This document shows, one piece after another, positions 55,001 through 62,693 of a stretch of DNA of 64,000 bases. The stretch comes from Paraburkholderia phytofirmans OLGA172 (GTDB taxonomy: Bacteria; Pseudomonadota; Gammaproteobacteria; Burkholderiales; Burkholderiaceae). Made by a program: the position numbers and the translations under genes. The notes beneath the pieces are model-generated. The model saw only the letters and a program-made list of their open reading frames with translations. It was not told where the DNA came from and made no database searches. The stretch's first letter is position 1; each line of letters starts with the position of its first letter. The stretch covers positions 1,240,001-1,304,000 of the forward strand of contig NZ_CP014579.1 in NCBI RefSeq assembly GCF_001634365.1, in the 5' to 3' direction.

Positions 55001-55124
55001 AGAGGTCAGTTCATGACGAGGCGAGTGTCGCGTTCTGTCGCTGCTACGATCGCGTTTTTGACGTTGTTGTGAACGGGGAGCCCAACGTCGTCGACGGTGG
55101 GTGGGACCCCGGCGCCAAATAGGG

Positions 55125-55745
55125 CTATTTCAGCCCGGAGACTCGAACGATCTCTTCCTCGACTTCGCGCAATCGGTCTTTTCCGAAGAAGATCTGGTCG
55201 CCAACAAAGAACGTCGGTGAACCGAAGGCTCCGCGCTCGAAAGCGGCTTGAGTGTTTGCCATCAACGCGGCTTTCACCTCGGGATCTTTCGTGCCTTCGT
55301 AGATTGCGTGTCCGTCGAGGCCGGCTTCCTGAAGGGATCGAACGATAACCTCGGGATCCTCCATGTTTCGCTGCTGTTCCCACACGTGAGCGTAGACCGC
55401 GTTAATGTAACGCGTGAAGCATCCTTGACGTTGTGCCGCCACGGCTCCTCGCATGATTTGCAACGTGTTGATCGGCCAGAATGGATTCGAGCGAAAACTG
55501 TCTATTTTGTATTTTGCAATGAAGCGCTGCGTCTCCAGCTTCTCGTAGGCAAGTTTGTTCGGAATGCCTGCGAAGGCTTCGGCCGGAGAGCGATTGCCGG
55601 TAAACTTGAACAGGCCGCCTAATAGAATCGGCACGTATTCGAATTCGACGCCCGTGCGGGCGGCGATGTCTGGAATGACTTTATGGCAGAAGTACGCATT
55701 CGGGCTGCCAAAGTCGAACAGGAACTGCACGGAAAGCGATGTCAT
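55125..55745 (-). CDS. DsbA-family 2-hydroxychromene-2-carboxylate isomerase-like protein
   Basis: The 206-residue protein has a DsbA/GST-kappa fold: V-Q-F-L-F-D-F-G-S-P-N-A-Y at the start, with a Ser in place of the redox Cys pair, and A-F-G-S-P-T-F-F-V-G-D-Q-I-F-F-G-K-D near the end. NahD-type enzymes isomerise chromene carboxylates with glutathione; relatives in acyl-CoA clusters have other, unknown roles. It lies downstream of the truncated enoyl-CoA hydratase on the same strand. Confidence 0.85.
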   Translation of the reverse strand: MTSLSVQFLFDFGSPNAYFCHKVIPDIAARTGVEFEYVPILLGGLFKFTGNRSPAEAFAGIPNKLAYEKLETQRFIAKYKIDSFRSNPFWPINTLQIMRGAVAAQRQGCFTRYINAVYAHVWEQQRNMEDPEVIVRSLQEAGLDGHAIYEGTKDPEVKAALMANTQAAFERGAFGSPTFFVGDQIFFGKDRLREVEEEIVRVSGLK

Positions 55746-55811
55746 GAATCTTCCTTTGGATTGCTGGCAAGCCGTCGATTGTTTGGGGATTGGCGGTGAC
55801 GCCTGGAAATC

Positions 55812-56003
55812 TCAGAAAGCGGTCTCGCTTCCATGCAGCACGACAACCCGCACATCGTCACGCTCGTTCGCATCGTTGAACACCTCGGCAAGACGCGTAT
55901 ACATCGCTTCCATTATTGCATTCTTGTGCGATGGGCGATTGAATCCGAGCGTCAGAATGCCGTTTTCGAGTACGTCAACAATTTCTGTCGTCATGGTTAC
56001 CAT
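55812..56003 (-). pseudogene. enoyl-CoA hydratase, N-terminal fragment
   Basis: The open frame reads I-V-D-V-L-E-N-G-I-L-T-L-G-F-N-R-P-S-H-K-N-A, then V-V-V-L-H-G-S-E-T-A-F and stops. This is the first ~60 residues of a crotonase-fold protein that is normally ~250-270 residues; the oxyanion-hole and catalytic parts are missing. The preferred start is ATG 55994, 10 nt after GGAGG; ATG 56003 is also possible. It overlaps the SDR stop, so the original operon order is preserved. Confidence 0.85.
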
Positions 56004-56725
56004 GCCTCCATCCAGGGGCGAAGTTCGGTCTCGTGCGTCCAGGCGTTGCGAGGTTGCAGGTGAATCTGGTAGTAGGCGTCGGCGATGGAGTTTGGATCCA
56101 CGATGCCGTCCTGCTCCTTGAGGGCATAACGCTGCGGAAAGGTGGTCCGGATGAAGTCGGTGTCGATGGCGCCGTCAATGATCGGATGCGCAACATGGAT
56201 GCCCTTTGGCCACAGCTCGCGGGCCATGCTCTGCGCGAGTGCCCGGAGTCCGTGCTTGGCGCCCGAGAACGCGGCATAACCGGAGCGGCCGCGCAAGCTT
56301 GCAGTGGCGCCAGTGAAGATGATCGTCCCACGGCCGCGCGGCAACATCGCCTTTGCGACTTCGCGACCCATGAGAAATCCGCCGAAGCAAGCCATCTCCC
56401 ACACTTTGAAGTACACGCGAGCGGTGGTCTCGGTAATGCTGAACTGGACGTTCGCGCCGATGTTGAAGACGGCGACTTCGATCGGGGCAATGTCGCGCTC
56501 GATTTGTTCGATGAGCGAGACCATTTCCTCTTCCTTGCGGGCGTCAGTGCCGAATGCGTACGCGTCGCCCCCCGCTGCCTTGATCTCTTCCACTACCGGC
56601 GCGAGTTTGTCGACATTGCGGCGCGTCATACAGGCGATATAGCCCTCGCGGGCGAATCTGCGAGCGATGGCACTTCCGGTGGCGTCACCCGCGCCAATGA
56701 CCAGTATTGCTTTCTTGTCCGTCAT
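55997..56725 (-). CDS. SDR family protein lacking the usual catalytic Tyr
   Basis: The 242-residue SDR has the cofactor motif V-I-G-A-G-D-A-T-G-S-A-I and F-T-G-A-T-A-S-L-R-G with a candidate catalytic Ser/Thr. At the Y-x-x-x-K site it reads F-S-G-A-K, so Phe replaces the catalytic Tyr, while a Tyr occurs three residues earlier (G-Y-A-A-F). A known SDR subgroup has this pattern. A-H-P-I-I-D-G-A-I-D-T-D-F follows. Its start overlaps the stop of the acyl-CoA dehydrogenase fragment (ATGA). The protein is complete and may still bind cofactor. Confidence 0.85.
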   Translation of the reverse strand: MTDKKAILVIGAGDATGSAIARRFAREGYIACMTRRNVDKLAPVVEEIKAAGGDAYAFGTDARKEEEMVSLIEQIERDIAPIEVAVFNIGANVQFSITETTARVYFKVWEMACFGGFLMGREVAKAMLPRGRGTIIFTGATASLRGRSGYAAFSGAKHGLRALAQSMARELWPKGIHVAHPIIDGAIDTDFIRTTFPQRYALKEQDGIVDPNSIADAYYQIHLQPRNAWTHETELRPWMEAW

Positions 56726-57096
56726 TTCGTTCTCTTCATGAACATGTAGCGTTTGAGGTGGTGATCACGATCGCCAAGTTGATGGTCGATTATGATCAAC
56801 CGCTTTGCGAAGTGCGAAAGTGGCAGTTCGCGCGTCATGCCAATTCCGCCATGCAGTTGAATGCCTTCCTCCGCGACCAGCGTGCCGATTCGTCCGATTG
56901 TGTACTTCGCGGCCGACAGGGCGCGTTCGCGGGCGGCATGGTCTGCACCGAGCGCAGCCGCCGCATTGATCACGGCGGACCTCGATTGTTCGATCTCGAG
57001 GGCCAACTGAACCATGCGATGCGGCAGCGCCTGAAAAGCACCGATGGGCACGCCGAATAAGTCGAATACTTTATGTAGCCACGTTGAAAACTGCAT
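56722..57096 (-). pseudogene. acyl-CoA dehydrogenase, C-terminal fragment
   Basis: The 124-residue frame contains F-G-V-P-I-G-A-F-Q-A-L, L-A-L-E-I-E-Q-S-R-S-A-V and E-G-I-Q-L-H-G-G-I-G-M-T-R-E, all from the C-terminal helical domain of ~380-residue acyl-CoA dehydrogenases. The N-terminal and middle domains are absent; the true gene must have begun far upstream of the break near 57060. It probably cannot bind substrate and FAD normally, though translation of a short product is possible. Confidence 0.85.
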
Positions 57097-57302
57097 AGCG
57101 GAATTGAAAACTGCAATTCAGTCTAAGCTTGCGATTTATGCGCTGTCAAGGTTGCTAAGTGGCCCTTACGTTCGTCCTATGGAAAACCCCGAGAAGTGAA
57201 AGTGCGCTTGCTGGCCGTTCTGCACAGCAGTAGCATGAACCGAATTTGAGCCCCCAGCCATGCCGGTGCCATGCCGGCTGGCAATACCAACGTGGAGACG
57301 AT

Positions 57303-58895
57303 GTGTCTATGGAAGAGGCCAGGCAGTTGATCGCGGAATACTCGCGAATCCATCAGATTATTGAACCGTGGGTAAGCCAGCTACCCAATGGCATTGCCTT
57401 GCAAGACAAGCGGCACCGCCAGACATACGGCGAACTCGATGTCTCGATCCGCCGTGTGAGCGAGCGTCTGGTTTCGTTAGGAATTCGCCCAGGCGACCGG
57501 GTGCTGGTCGTTGCAGAGAACTGCGTGGCCGTGGGCGTTCTGGTCCTTGCGCTGAGTGCGCTTGATGCCTGGGCTGTGGTTGTCAATGCCCGTCTCTCAG
57601 CGCGCGAGATCGACAGTTTCCTCGATCATTCGGGTGCGAGGCGGGCGTTCTACACCCATGGCGTTGGACGGGATGCGGACGCGCATGCTCATCGTCACGG
57701 TGCTGTTTCGGAATCATGGCCCGGCATCGGCGAGCTGGCGGTCGGACCGCTCAATGAGCAGGCCGTCGCGGAGCCGACCAGCGAAGATCCGAGGAAGCAA
57801 ACGGCGGTCATGATTTATACGTCAGGCACCTCCGGGCAACCGAAGGCGGTCATGCTCAGCCACGCCAACATGCTCCACATCGCGCAGGTGATTCGAACCG
57901 TGCGCCGCTTGAGCCCGGAGGACAAGGTCTATGGCGTGCTGCCGATGGCGCACATCATGGGGTTGTCCGGCAACCTGGTCGGCTCGCTGGCGTGTGGAAC
58001 CACCTTGCTGCTTGACGATCGGTTTGCCCCGGAGACGCTCGCCAAGGCAATTCTCGAAGAGCGCATAACGATGCTTTTTGGGGTTCCCGTTATGTTCGCA
58101 AAACTGCTCGACTGGTGTCGCAGCACAGGTACCGATATCAGCGGGCATAGTCTGCGCACGATAGGCGTAGCAGGTTCGCCGTTGACGCCCAAGCTGAAAG
58201 AAGACGTGGAGCGGGCGTTTGGCATGGTCCTGCAGAATAATTATGGGTTGACCGAAATGGCTCCGACCGTGACGCAGACGGTGCTTTCAGATCCCCGGCA
58301 AGACTGCTCAGTCGGAGTCCCGGTGCCTGGCGTCGATCTTCGTATCGTCGACAGGCATGGAGCGGACGTGGCGCCTGGCGATGTGGGCTTGATTTGGGTG
58401 CGCGGCCCGAATCTCATGTTGGGATATTACCGGGACGAAGCACTGACTCGGGAGACCGTCAATGCAGATGGCTGGTTCAATACCGCGGACCTTGGGCGGC
58501 AAGAGCCGGATGGCGCGGTTTTCATTATGGGCCGGACCAAGGACTTGATCATTCGGTCAGGATTCAACGTTTACCCGGTAGAAGTCGAGCAGGCTCTGAA
58601 TACCCATCCCTTGGTGATTCAGTCCGCCGTGGTTGGCAGGGTAGTTGAGGATAACGAAGAAGTTATAGCGTTCGTCGAAGCTGATCCGGGCGCGACGATT
58701 ACCGCAGATGAGATCAAGGTCCATTTGAGGGAGCGATTGTCTCCTTACAAGATTCCCGCGGAGATCCACTTCATGGCGCAACTGCCGTCCGCGCCAACGG
58801 GAAAGATCCTGAAAAATGCGCTGAAGGATCTGGCTGTGGAGTTGGCGGCAAAGGGCGGCGAGGAGCGGCGGGTCGCTCCTGGGCGAGTGAATTAG
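57303..58895 (+). CDS. AMP-binding acyl-CoA ligase
   Basis: The ~530-residue ANL enzyme has the P-loop I-Y-T-S-G-T-S-G-Q-P-K, N-Y-G-L-T-E-M-A, G-Y-Y-R-D-E-A-L, T-A-D-L-G-R-Q-E, K-D-L-I-I-R-S-G-F-N-V-Y-P-V-E-V-E and the A10 Lys in A-P-T-G-K-I-L-K. GTG 57303 is preferred by the spacing from GGAG (57294-57297); ATG 57309 is the alternative. It diverges from the decayed acyl-CoA dehydrogenase fragment and is followed by an IclR regulator. The substrate may be that of the decayed cluster. Confidence 0.9.
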   Translation: MSMEEARQLIAEYSRIHQIIEPWVSQLPNGIALQDKRHRQTYGELDVSIRRVSERLVSLGIRPGDRVLVVAENCVAVGVLVLALSALDAWAVVVNARLSAREIDSFLDHSGARRAFYTHGVGRDADAHAHRHGAVSESWPGIGELAVGPLNEQAVAEPTSEDPRKQTAVMIYTSGTSGQPKAVMLSHANMLHIAQVIRTVRRLSPEDKVYGVLPMAHIMGLSGNLVGSLACGTTLLLDDRFAPETLAKAILEERITMLFGVPVMFAKLLDWCRSTGTDISGHSLRTIGVAGSPLTPKLKEDVERAFGMVLQNNYGLTEMAPTVTQTVLSDPRQDCSVGVPVPGVDLRIVDRHGADVAPGDVGLIWVRGPNLMLGYYRDEALTRETVNADGWFNTADLGRQEPDGAVFIMGRTKDLIIRSGFNVYPVEVEQALNTHPLVIQSAVVGRVVEDNEEVIAFVEADPGATITADEIKVHLRERLSPYKIPAEIHFMAQLPSAPTGKILKNALKDLAVELAAKGGEERRVAPGRVN

Positions 58896-59100
58896 AGAAC
58901 ACCGGTTGGGGTGATTTTGACCCGTCGCAGCCAGCGGTATGCTATTTTCCGCCCCGGGATTGGAGAAGTGGCAGCAAGGCGGCGGCGGGGATCCACTGAA
59001 CAAGAGTTGACGATTTACCCTCGCTTGCTGCCGGCATGGGCCGAGTGGGCTTGCCGCAGGGGGCTTCTCAAATATGGGCTTTGTTCATTCGGAGGATTTT

Positions 59101-60000
59101 ATGGCTTTGAACGCGCAGACCGCCTCCACCGAGAAACGCATGGTCGAAACGGAGGCCTCCGATAACGACGTATTAGGGGACGGGGATGGCGACCGGCACT
59201 TTGTAATCGCGCTCGCGCGAGGGTTGGACGTACTTCGCTGCTTTCGCAGTGGTGATATGTTTCTCGCGAATCATGAGATCGCGGAGCGCTGCCGTTTGCC
59301 GAGATCGACCATCACGCGCCTGACGTACACGCTTACCAGGCTCGGCTATTTATATGTGGTTCCGGAGACCGGCAAATACCGCCTTGGCGCAGCGGCTGTT
59401 GCACTCGGCAGCGCAATGTTGGTGAAGCTCGACGTGCGCCAGGTGGCACGCCCGCTGATGCAGAGCCTCGCAGAAGAGGTTGGAGCGATGGTCGCGCTTG
59501 CCACACGCGACAGGATGGCAATGTTGCATCTGGAGTGCTGTCGCGACGACTCCGTCGTGACACTCAATATGGACGTCGGCGCACGCATACCGCTGGGTAC
59601 GACATCCATGGGCCGTGCTTATCTCGCCGCCATTCCGGCCGGTGAGCGCGCGGAACTGATGGAACGGATTCGCGCTTTCGACGAAGGCTCGTGGCCTGCC
59701 GTCAAGCAGGGAGTCGAACGGGCACTGCAAGAGTATGCGGATACGGGGTGCTGCTCGTCCTTGGACGAGTGGCTTAAGGGCGTGAGTGGAATCGCCATGC
59801 CTTTTAACCCAGGCAGGGGACTGCCACTCATGGTGGTCAACGCTGGTGGGGCGACGCAAGACTTCCCTGCCGAGCGGCTGTTCGAGGAAGTTCGCCCGAA
59901 GCTGATCCAGGTGGTCAATAGAATTCGACTTGAATTGGGCCAGATTGGTGAATATGGCGGGATGCCAATGGGCTCGGATGATTCGTGTATCCCCGGTTGA
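59101..60000 (+). CDS. IclR family transcriptional regulator
   Basis: The 299-residue regulator has an N-terminal winged HTH (F-V-I-A-L-A-R-G-L-D-V-L-R-C-F at residue ~35, then I-A-E-R-C-R-L-P-R-S-T-I-T-R-L) and a C-terminal effector domain (L-G-T-T-S-M-G-R-A-Y-L, I-A-M-P-F). IclR proteins sense small acids or their CoA esters. Start ATG 59101 has GGAGG 5 nt upstream, although the frame continues to 59074. It is 205 bp after the CoA ligase and likely regulates that cluster. It is the only IclR gene in the window. Confidence 0.9.
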   Translation: MALNAQTASTEKRMVETEASDNDVLGDGDGDRHFVIALARGLDVLRCFRSGDMFLANHEIAERCRLPRSTITRLTYTLTRLGYLYVVPETGKYRLGAAAVALGSAMLVKLDVRQVARPLMQSLAEEVGAMVALATRDRMAMLHLECCRDDSVVTLNMDVGARIPLGTTSMGRAYLAAIPAGERAELMERIRAFDEGSWPAVKQGVERALQEYADTGCCSSLDEWLKGVSGIAMPFNPGRGLPLMVVNAGGATQDFPAERLFEEVRPKLIQVVNRIRLELGQIGEYGGMPMGSDDSCIPG

Positions 60001-60322
60001 CGCGCGAGGAGATCGTTCACGCGTAGCCTCATTGGGGTAGTCTGAATGAGCCGGCGTCCCCCGGCGCGTCACGGGTTTCAACGAATCAGGCTTGACGTGG
60101 GGTGCCTCATCGAGTCTGTCGACCGGCCACGGGACTCCGGCTGGTCGACTTCGTCCCAGCAGCCAAAGGTTATCAGCAGTTTTCTCATAGGGTCGCGATG
60201 CTGCAGCACTTCCTTTTGCAGCTGACCTCGATCACGCATGGAGATGACGCGAGGCCTCGTCTTGTGGCGACGGTACACCAACCGCGTGCATGCGATCGCG
60301 TTCGCTCGCATGACCCTGGCGT
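60001..60322. other. intergenic region with an imperfect hairpin
   Basis: No gene is supported. GTCGACCGGCC (60118-60128) and GGCTGGTCGAC (60139-60149) form a 10-of-11 bp stem. No T run follows. Confidence 0.5.
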
Positions 60323-60658
60323 TCATTCGTTGTAGAGGTCGCTGCACGGGCCGGCATATCGAACATCGAGCGATGAACCGTCCTTGAATACGAGCCGTTT
60401 CACAACTCCGCAATCCTGGACTGTGTGAACCGCACTCCGCTTCACGAAAACACCCGGGCGTTCGTCGGGCAGAACCAGCTGCATCAGCGGACCGAACTTT
60501 TGCATGGCGTCGAAAAAGCTGGGTTCGCGCGATGGTTCTGTCACCCCCTCCCAATAAACAAGGGCGGCGCCGGAATTCCGGGCGTCGCGCGCGAGGAAGC
60601 GCAGCGTTTCCTGACCAAGGACGTAGGAGGACGTTTCAATATGTGGCACATCGCGCAT
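60323..60658 (-). CDS. hypothetical protein, 111 residues
   Basis: The product begins M-R-D-V-P-H-I-E-T-S-S-Y-V-L-G-Q-E-T-L and has G-A-A-L-V-Y-W-E-G-V-T-E and F-G-P-L-M-Q-L-V. GGAGA lies about 6 nt before ATG 60658, so translation is plausible. No family was recognised. A second small gene (60726-60923) lies just upstream on the same strand. Confidence 0.6.
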   Translation of the reverse strand: MRDVPHIETSSYVLGQETLRFLARDARNSGAALVYWEGVTEPSREPSFFDAMQKFGPLMQLVLPDERPGVFVKRSAVHTVQDCGVVKRLVFKDGSSLDVRYAGPCSDLYNE

Positions 60659-60725
60659 GCGGGTCTCCGTTGGTAAACTGTGCGAATTATGATGATCGAG
60701 CCTGACGGGGGCTCGCGTTCTCATG

Positions 60726-60923
60726 TCAACCCAGATGCGTCCCCAGGGGGACGCACTTCAACGCCTGCTCGTCTTCGAAGAAATAATCCAGCGCAGCGAA
60801 GGCCTTCGGCGCGAGGCCATGCTTTTCGATGACAAGGTCTGCGGCATGCAGACCGCCGTGCGCAGGACATGCGATAGCCGTGAGTTGAGAGCCTCGATGC
60901 AATGTCGGAACGACTGCCTTCAT
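60726..60923 (-). CDS. hypothetical protein, 65 residues
   Basis: The product M-K-A-V-V-P-T-L-H-R-G-S-Q-L-T-A-I-A-C-P-A ends C-V-P-L-G-T-H-L-G, with A-A-L-D-Y-F-F-E-D-E-Q in between. GGAG is 9 nt before ATG 60923; ATG 60938 and a start at 60992 are longer options in the same frame. The sequence looks like an authentic small protein but no family was recognised. Confidence 0.5.
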   Translation of the reverse strand: MKAVVPTLHRGSQLTAIACPAHGGLHAADLVIEKHGLAPKAFAALDYFFEDEQALKCVPLGTHLG

Positions 60924-61444
60924 GAACCATGTCTCCATCGTGTGCCCTTCGTCGACGCGAAGGTGTCTTCGGTATTCAAGTAGTACCGGCACGACTATTA
61001 CCGCAGGCGATTACTCGCGTGTGACAGCCCCTTGACTGGGACTTCGTCCTCACGCGCATTTTGGGGGCAGGCACTGGCCACCAAAACCCGTGTTAACGCT
61101 GATAACGCTGAGTCCTATTAGACGCGAGAGCCGCGCAATGACAAGAGCCCATTTTCAATCTGTCCGCACTGACTAACAATTATGTATGTGTAAGCCGCAT
61201 TATTTGTGCGGCTTGCATGGGTCATCGACGGTGTAAATCGGTTCTGTCGATGCGCGTTTGCGACGAGTCGGCGCTCACAAGCGCTGCGGGGCGAACCGCG
61301 CCGACAGATATCAATCGCGTCACCCACAAGCTTTCGATGTGAAAGAATTTGGGGAGGCGCACAATAGTTCCTGCTACGCTCGGGCGCGTAGAATATTAAA
61401 TGCCAGCGCGATGCGACCGCGTTCCGGCTTCGCGAGGTGCGCAG
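60924..61444. other. divergent promoter region before the FixJ-like regulator
   Basis: About 520 bp without a supported gene. A perfect hairpin AAGCCGCA (61192-61199) / TGCGGCTT (61207-61214) lies in it, followed by GCATGGG rather than a T run. The regulator promoter should lie downstream of it. Confidence 0.5.
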
Positions 61445-62125
61445 ATGACTACTGAACCGACCCGCCAAATAACGGCTGAAACCGTAGTAACCGACGGCTC
61501 CGTCATTTACGTCGTCGATGATGACAAGGCAATCCGCCTTGCCCTTGGAACGCTTATGCGCTCTGTGGGCTTGCGCGTCGAAGTGTTCGAGTCCCCTGAC
61601 GAATTTCTTCGTTTTCCCCACTCCGCGGGGCCGAGCTGCCTCATCCTCGACGTGCGACTCCGCGGCAAAAGTGGCATTGCTTTTCACCAGGAAATCGTCA
61701 ATAGCGGCATGCGTATTCCCGTCGTATTCATGACCGGTCATGGGGACATCGAGATGGGGGTAAAGGCGATGAAGGCCGGCGCGCTGGACTTCTTTGCCAA
61801 GCCGTTCAAGGACCAGGACATGCTTGACGCAGTTGCTCAGGCACTGGCGAGAGACAGTGAGCGACTCGCGGCGGAAGCAGCGTTAGCCGGCCTGCGCGCC
61901 TCGTACCAATCGCTGTCGCCGCGCGAGAAAGAGGTGATGGCCTTTGTGCTGTCCGGCCTGCTGAACAAGCAGATTGCCTCCGAGATGAACTTGAGTGAAA
62001 TTACGGTCAAGGTTCACCGTGGACAGGTAATGCGCAAAATGAACGCGCGCTCAATGCCGGACCTTGTCCGCAAGGCCGAATCGCTTGGGATCGAGCCCTG
62101 TCTGCCCCAGGTCGGTCATCACTAG
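61445..62125 (+). CDS. FixJ/NarL-type response regulator
   Basis: The 226-residue regulator has an N-terminal receiver (acidic D-D-D at residues 25-27, phospho-acceptor Asp69 in I-L-D-V-R-L-R-G, Lys in F-F-A-K-P-F) and a C-terminal LuxR-type HTH (L-S-P-R-E-K-E-V, K-Q-I-A-S-E-M-N-L-S-E-I-T-V-K-V-H-R). This is the FixJ/TodT subclass. It converges with the receiver-only gene at 62169. The kinase at 62694-64000 is the probable partner, by proximity. Confidence 0.9.
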   Translation: MTTEPTRQITAETVVTDGSVIYVVDDDKAIRLALGTLMRSVGLRVEVFESPDEFLRFPHSAGPSCLILDVRLRGKSGIAFHQEIVNSGMRIPVVFMTGHGDIEMGVKAMKAGALDFFAKPFKDQDMLDAVAQALARDSERLAAEAALAGLRASYQSLSPREKEVMAFVLSGLLNKQIASEMNLSEITVKVHRGQVMRKMNARSMPDLVRKAESLGIEPCLPQVGHH

Positions 62126-62168
62126 GCGCCATCGCACCCGAGCGTACCTGCAGAGCGTGGACGACTCG

Positions 62169-62540
62169 CTAAGGGTTTCCGAGAGCGACCGAGAGCCAGT
62201 GAGTCAATGCAGCGGCCCGGTAAGGCTTCTGCAGCAATACGAGTGCGCCGGCACCTACCGCTTTCGCCTGCAGCGACGGGGTCGGATATGCGCTGACAAA
62301 GATGGTCGCAGGGGCGTGCCCCTGAGCACGCAGGCGCTCATGCATTTCGATACCAGACATCCCGGGCATACGAACGTCGGAAATCAGGCAGGAGGTATGA
62401 GCGGCCTCCCCGGACGAAAGAAATTCTTCTGCCGACTCATACGTGCGCACCTGCCAACCCAGCGACCGGATTAGGCTGCCTAAAGCGAGACGGACGGCTT
62501 TATCATCATCGACAATCGAAACAACAGGCGTAATTTGCAA
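62169..62540 (-). CDS. receiver-only response regulator
   Basis: The ~123-residue product is one CheY-like receiver: acidic D-D-D at residues 11-13, Asp55 in I-S-D-V-R-M-P-G, and a Lys in L-L-Q-K-P-Y. There is no output domain. The start is uncertain: TTG 62540 has a GAGG-type site 8 nt upstream; an in-frame TTG at 62567 lacks one. It is 153 bp downstream of the histidine kinase on the same strand and is probably co-transcribed, perhaps serving as a phosphate sink for that kinase. Confidence 0.85.
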   Translation of the reverse strand: MQITPVVSIVDDDKAVRLALGSLIRSLGWQVRTYESAEEFLSSGEAAHTSCLISDVRMPGMSGIEMHERLRAQGHAPATIFVSAYPTPSLQAKAVGAGALVLLQKPYRAAALTHWLSVALGNP

Positions 62541-62693
62541 AATGCGGCCCTCGACCTCTCTTTCCAAGGGATGACGTGCGGTCGGTGCCGCGCGCCTCGT
62601 TTAATCCGCAGATTAGCTTACAACCGCGCCCACTGACATGATACGAATGTATATGTGAACTGAACTACGTCCGCGCCGGTCGCCTCGTGTGTC

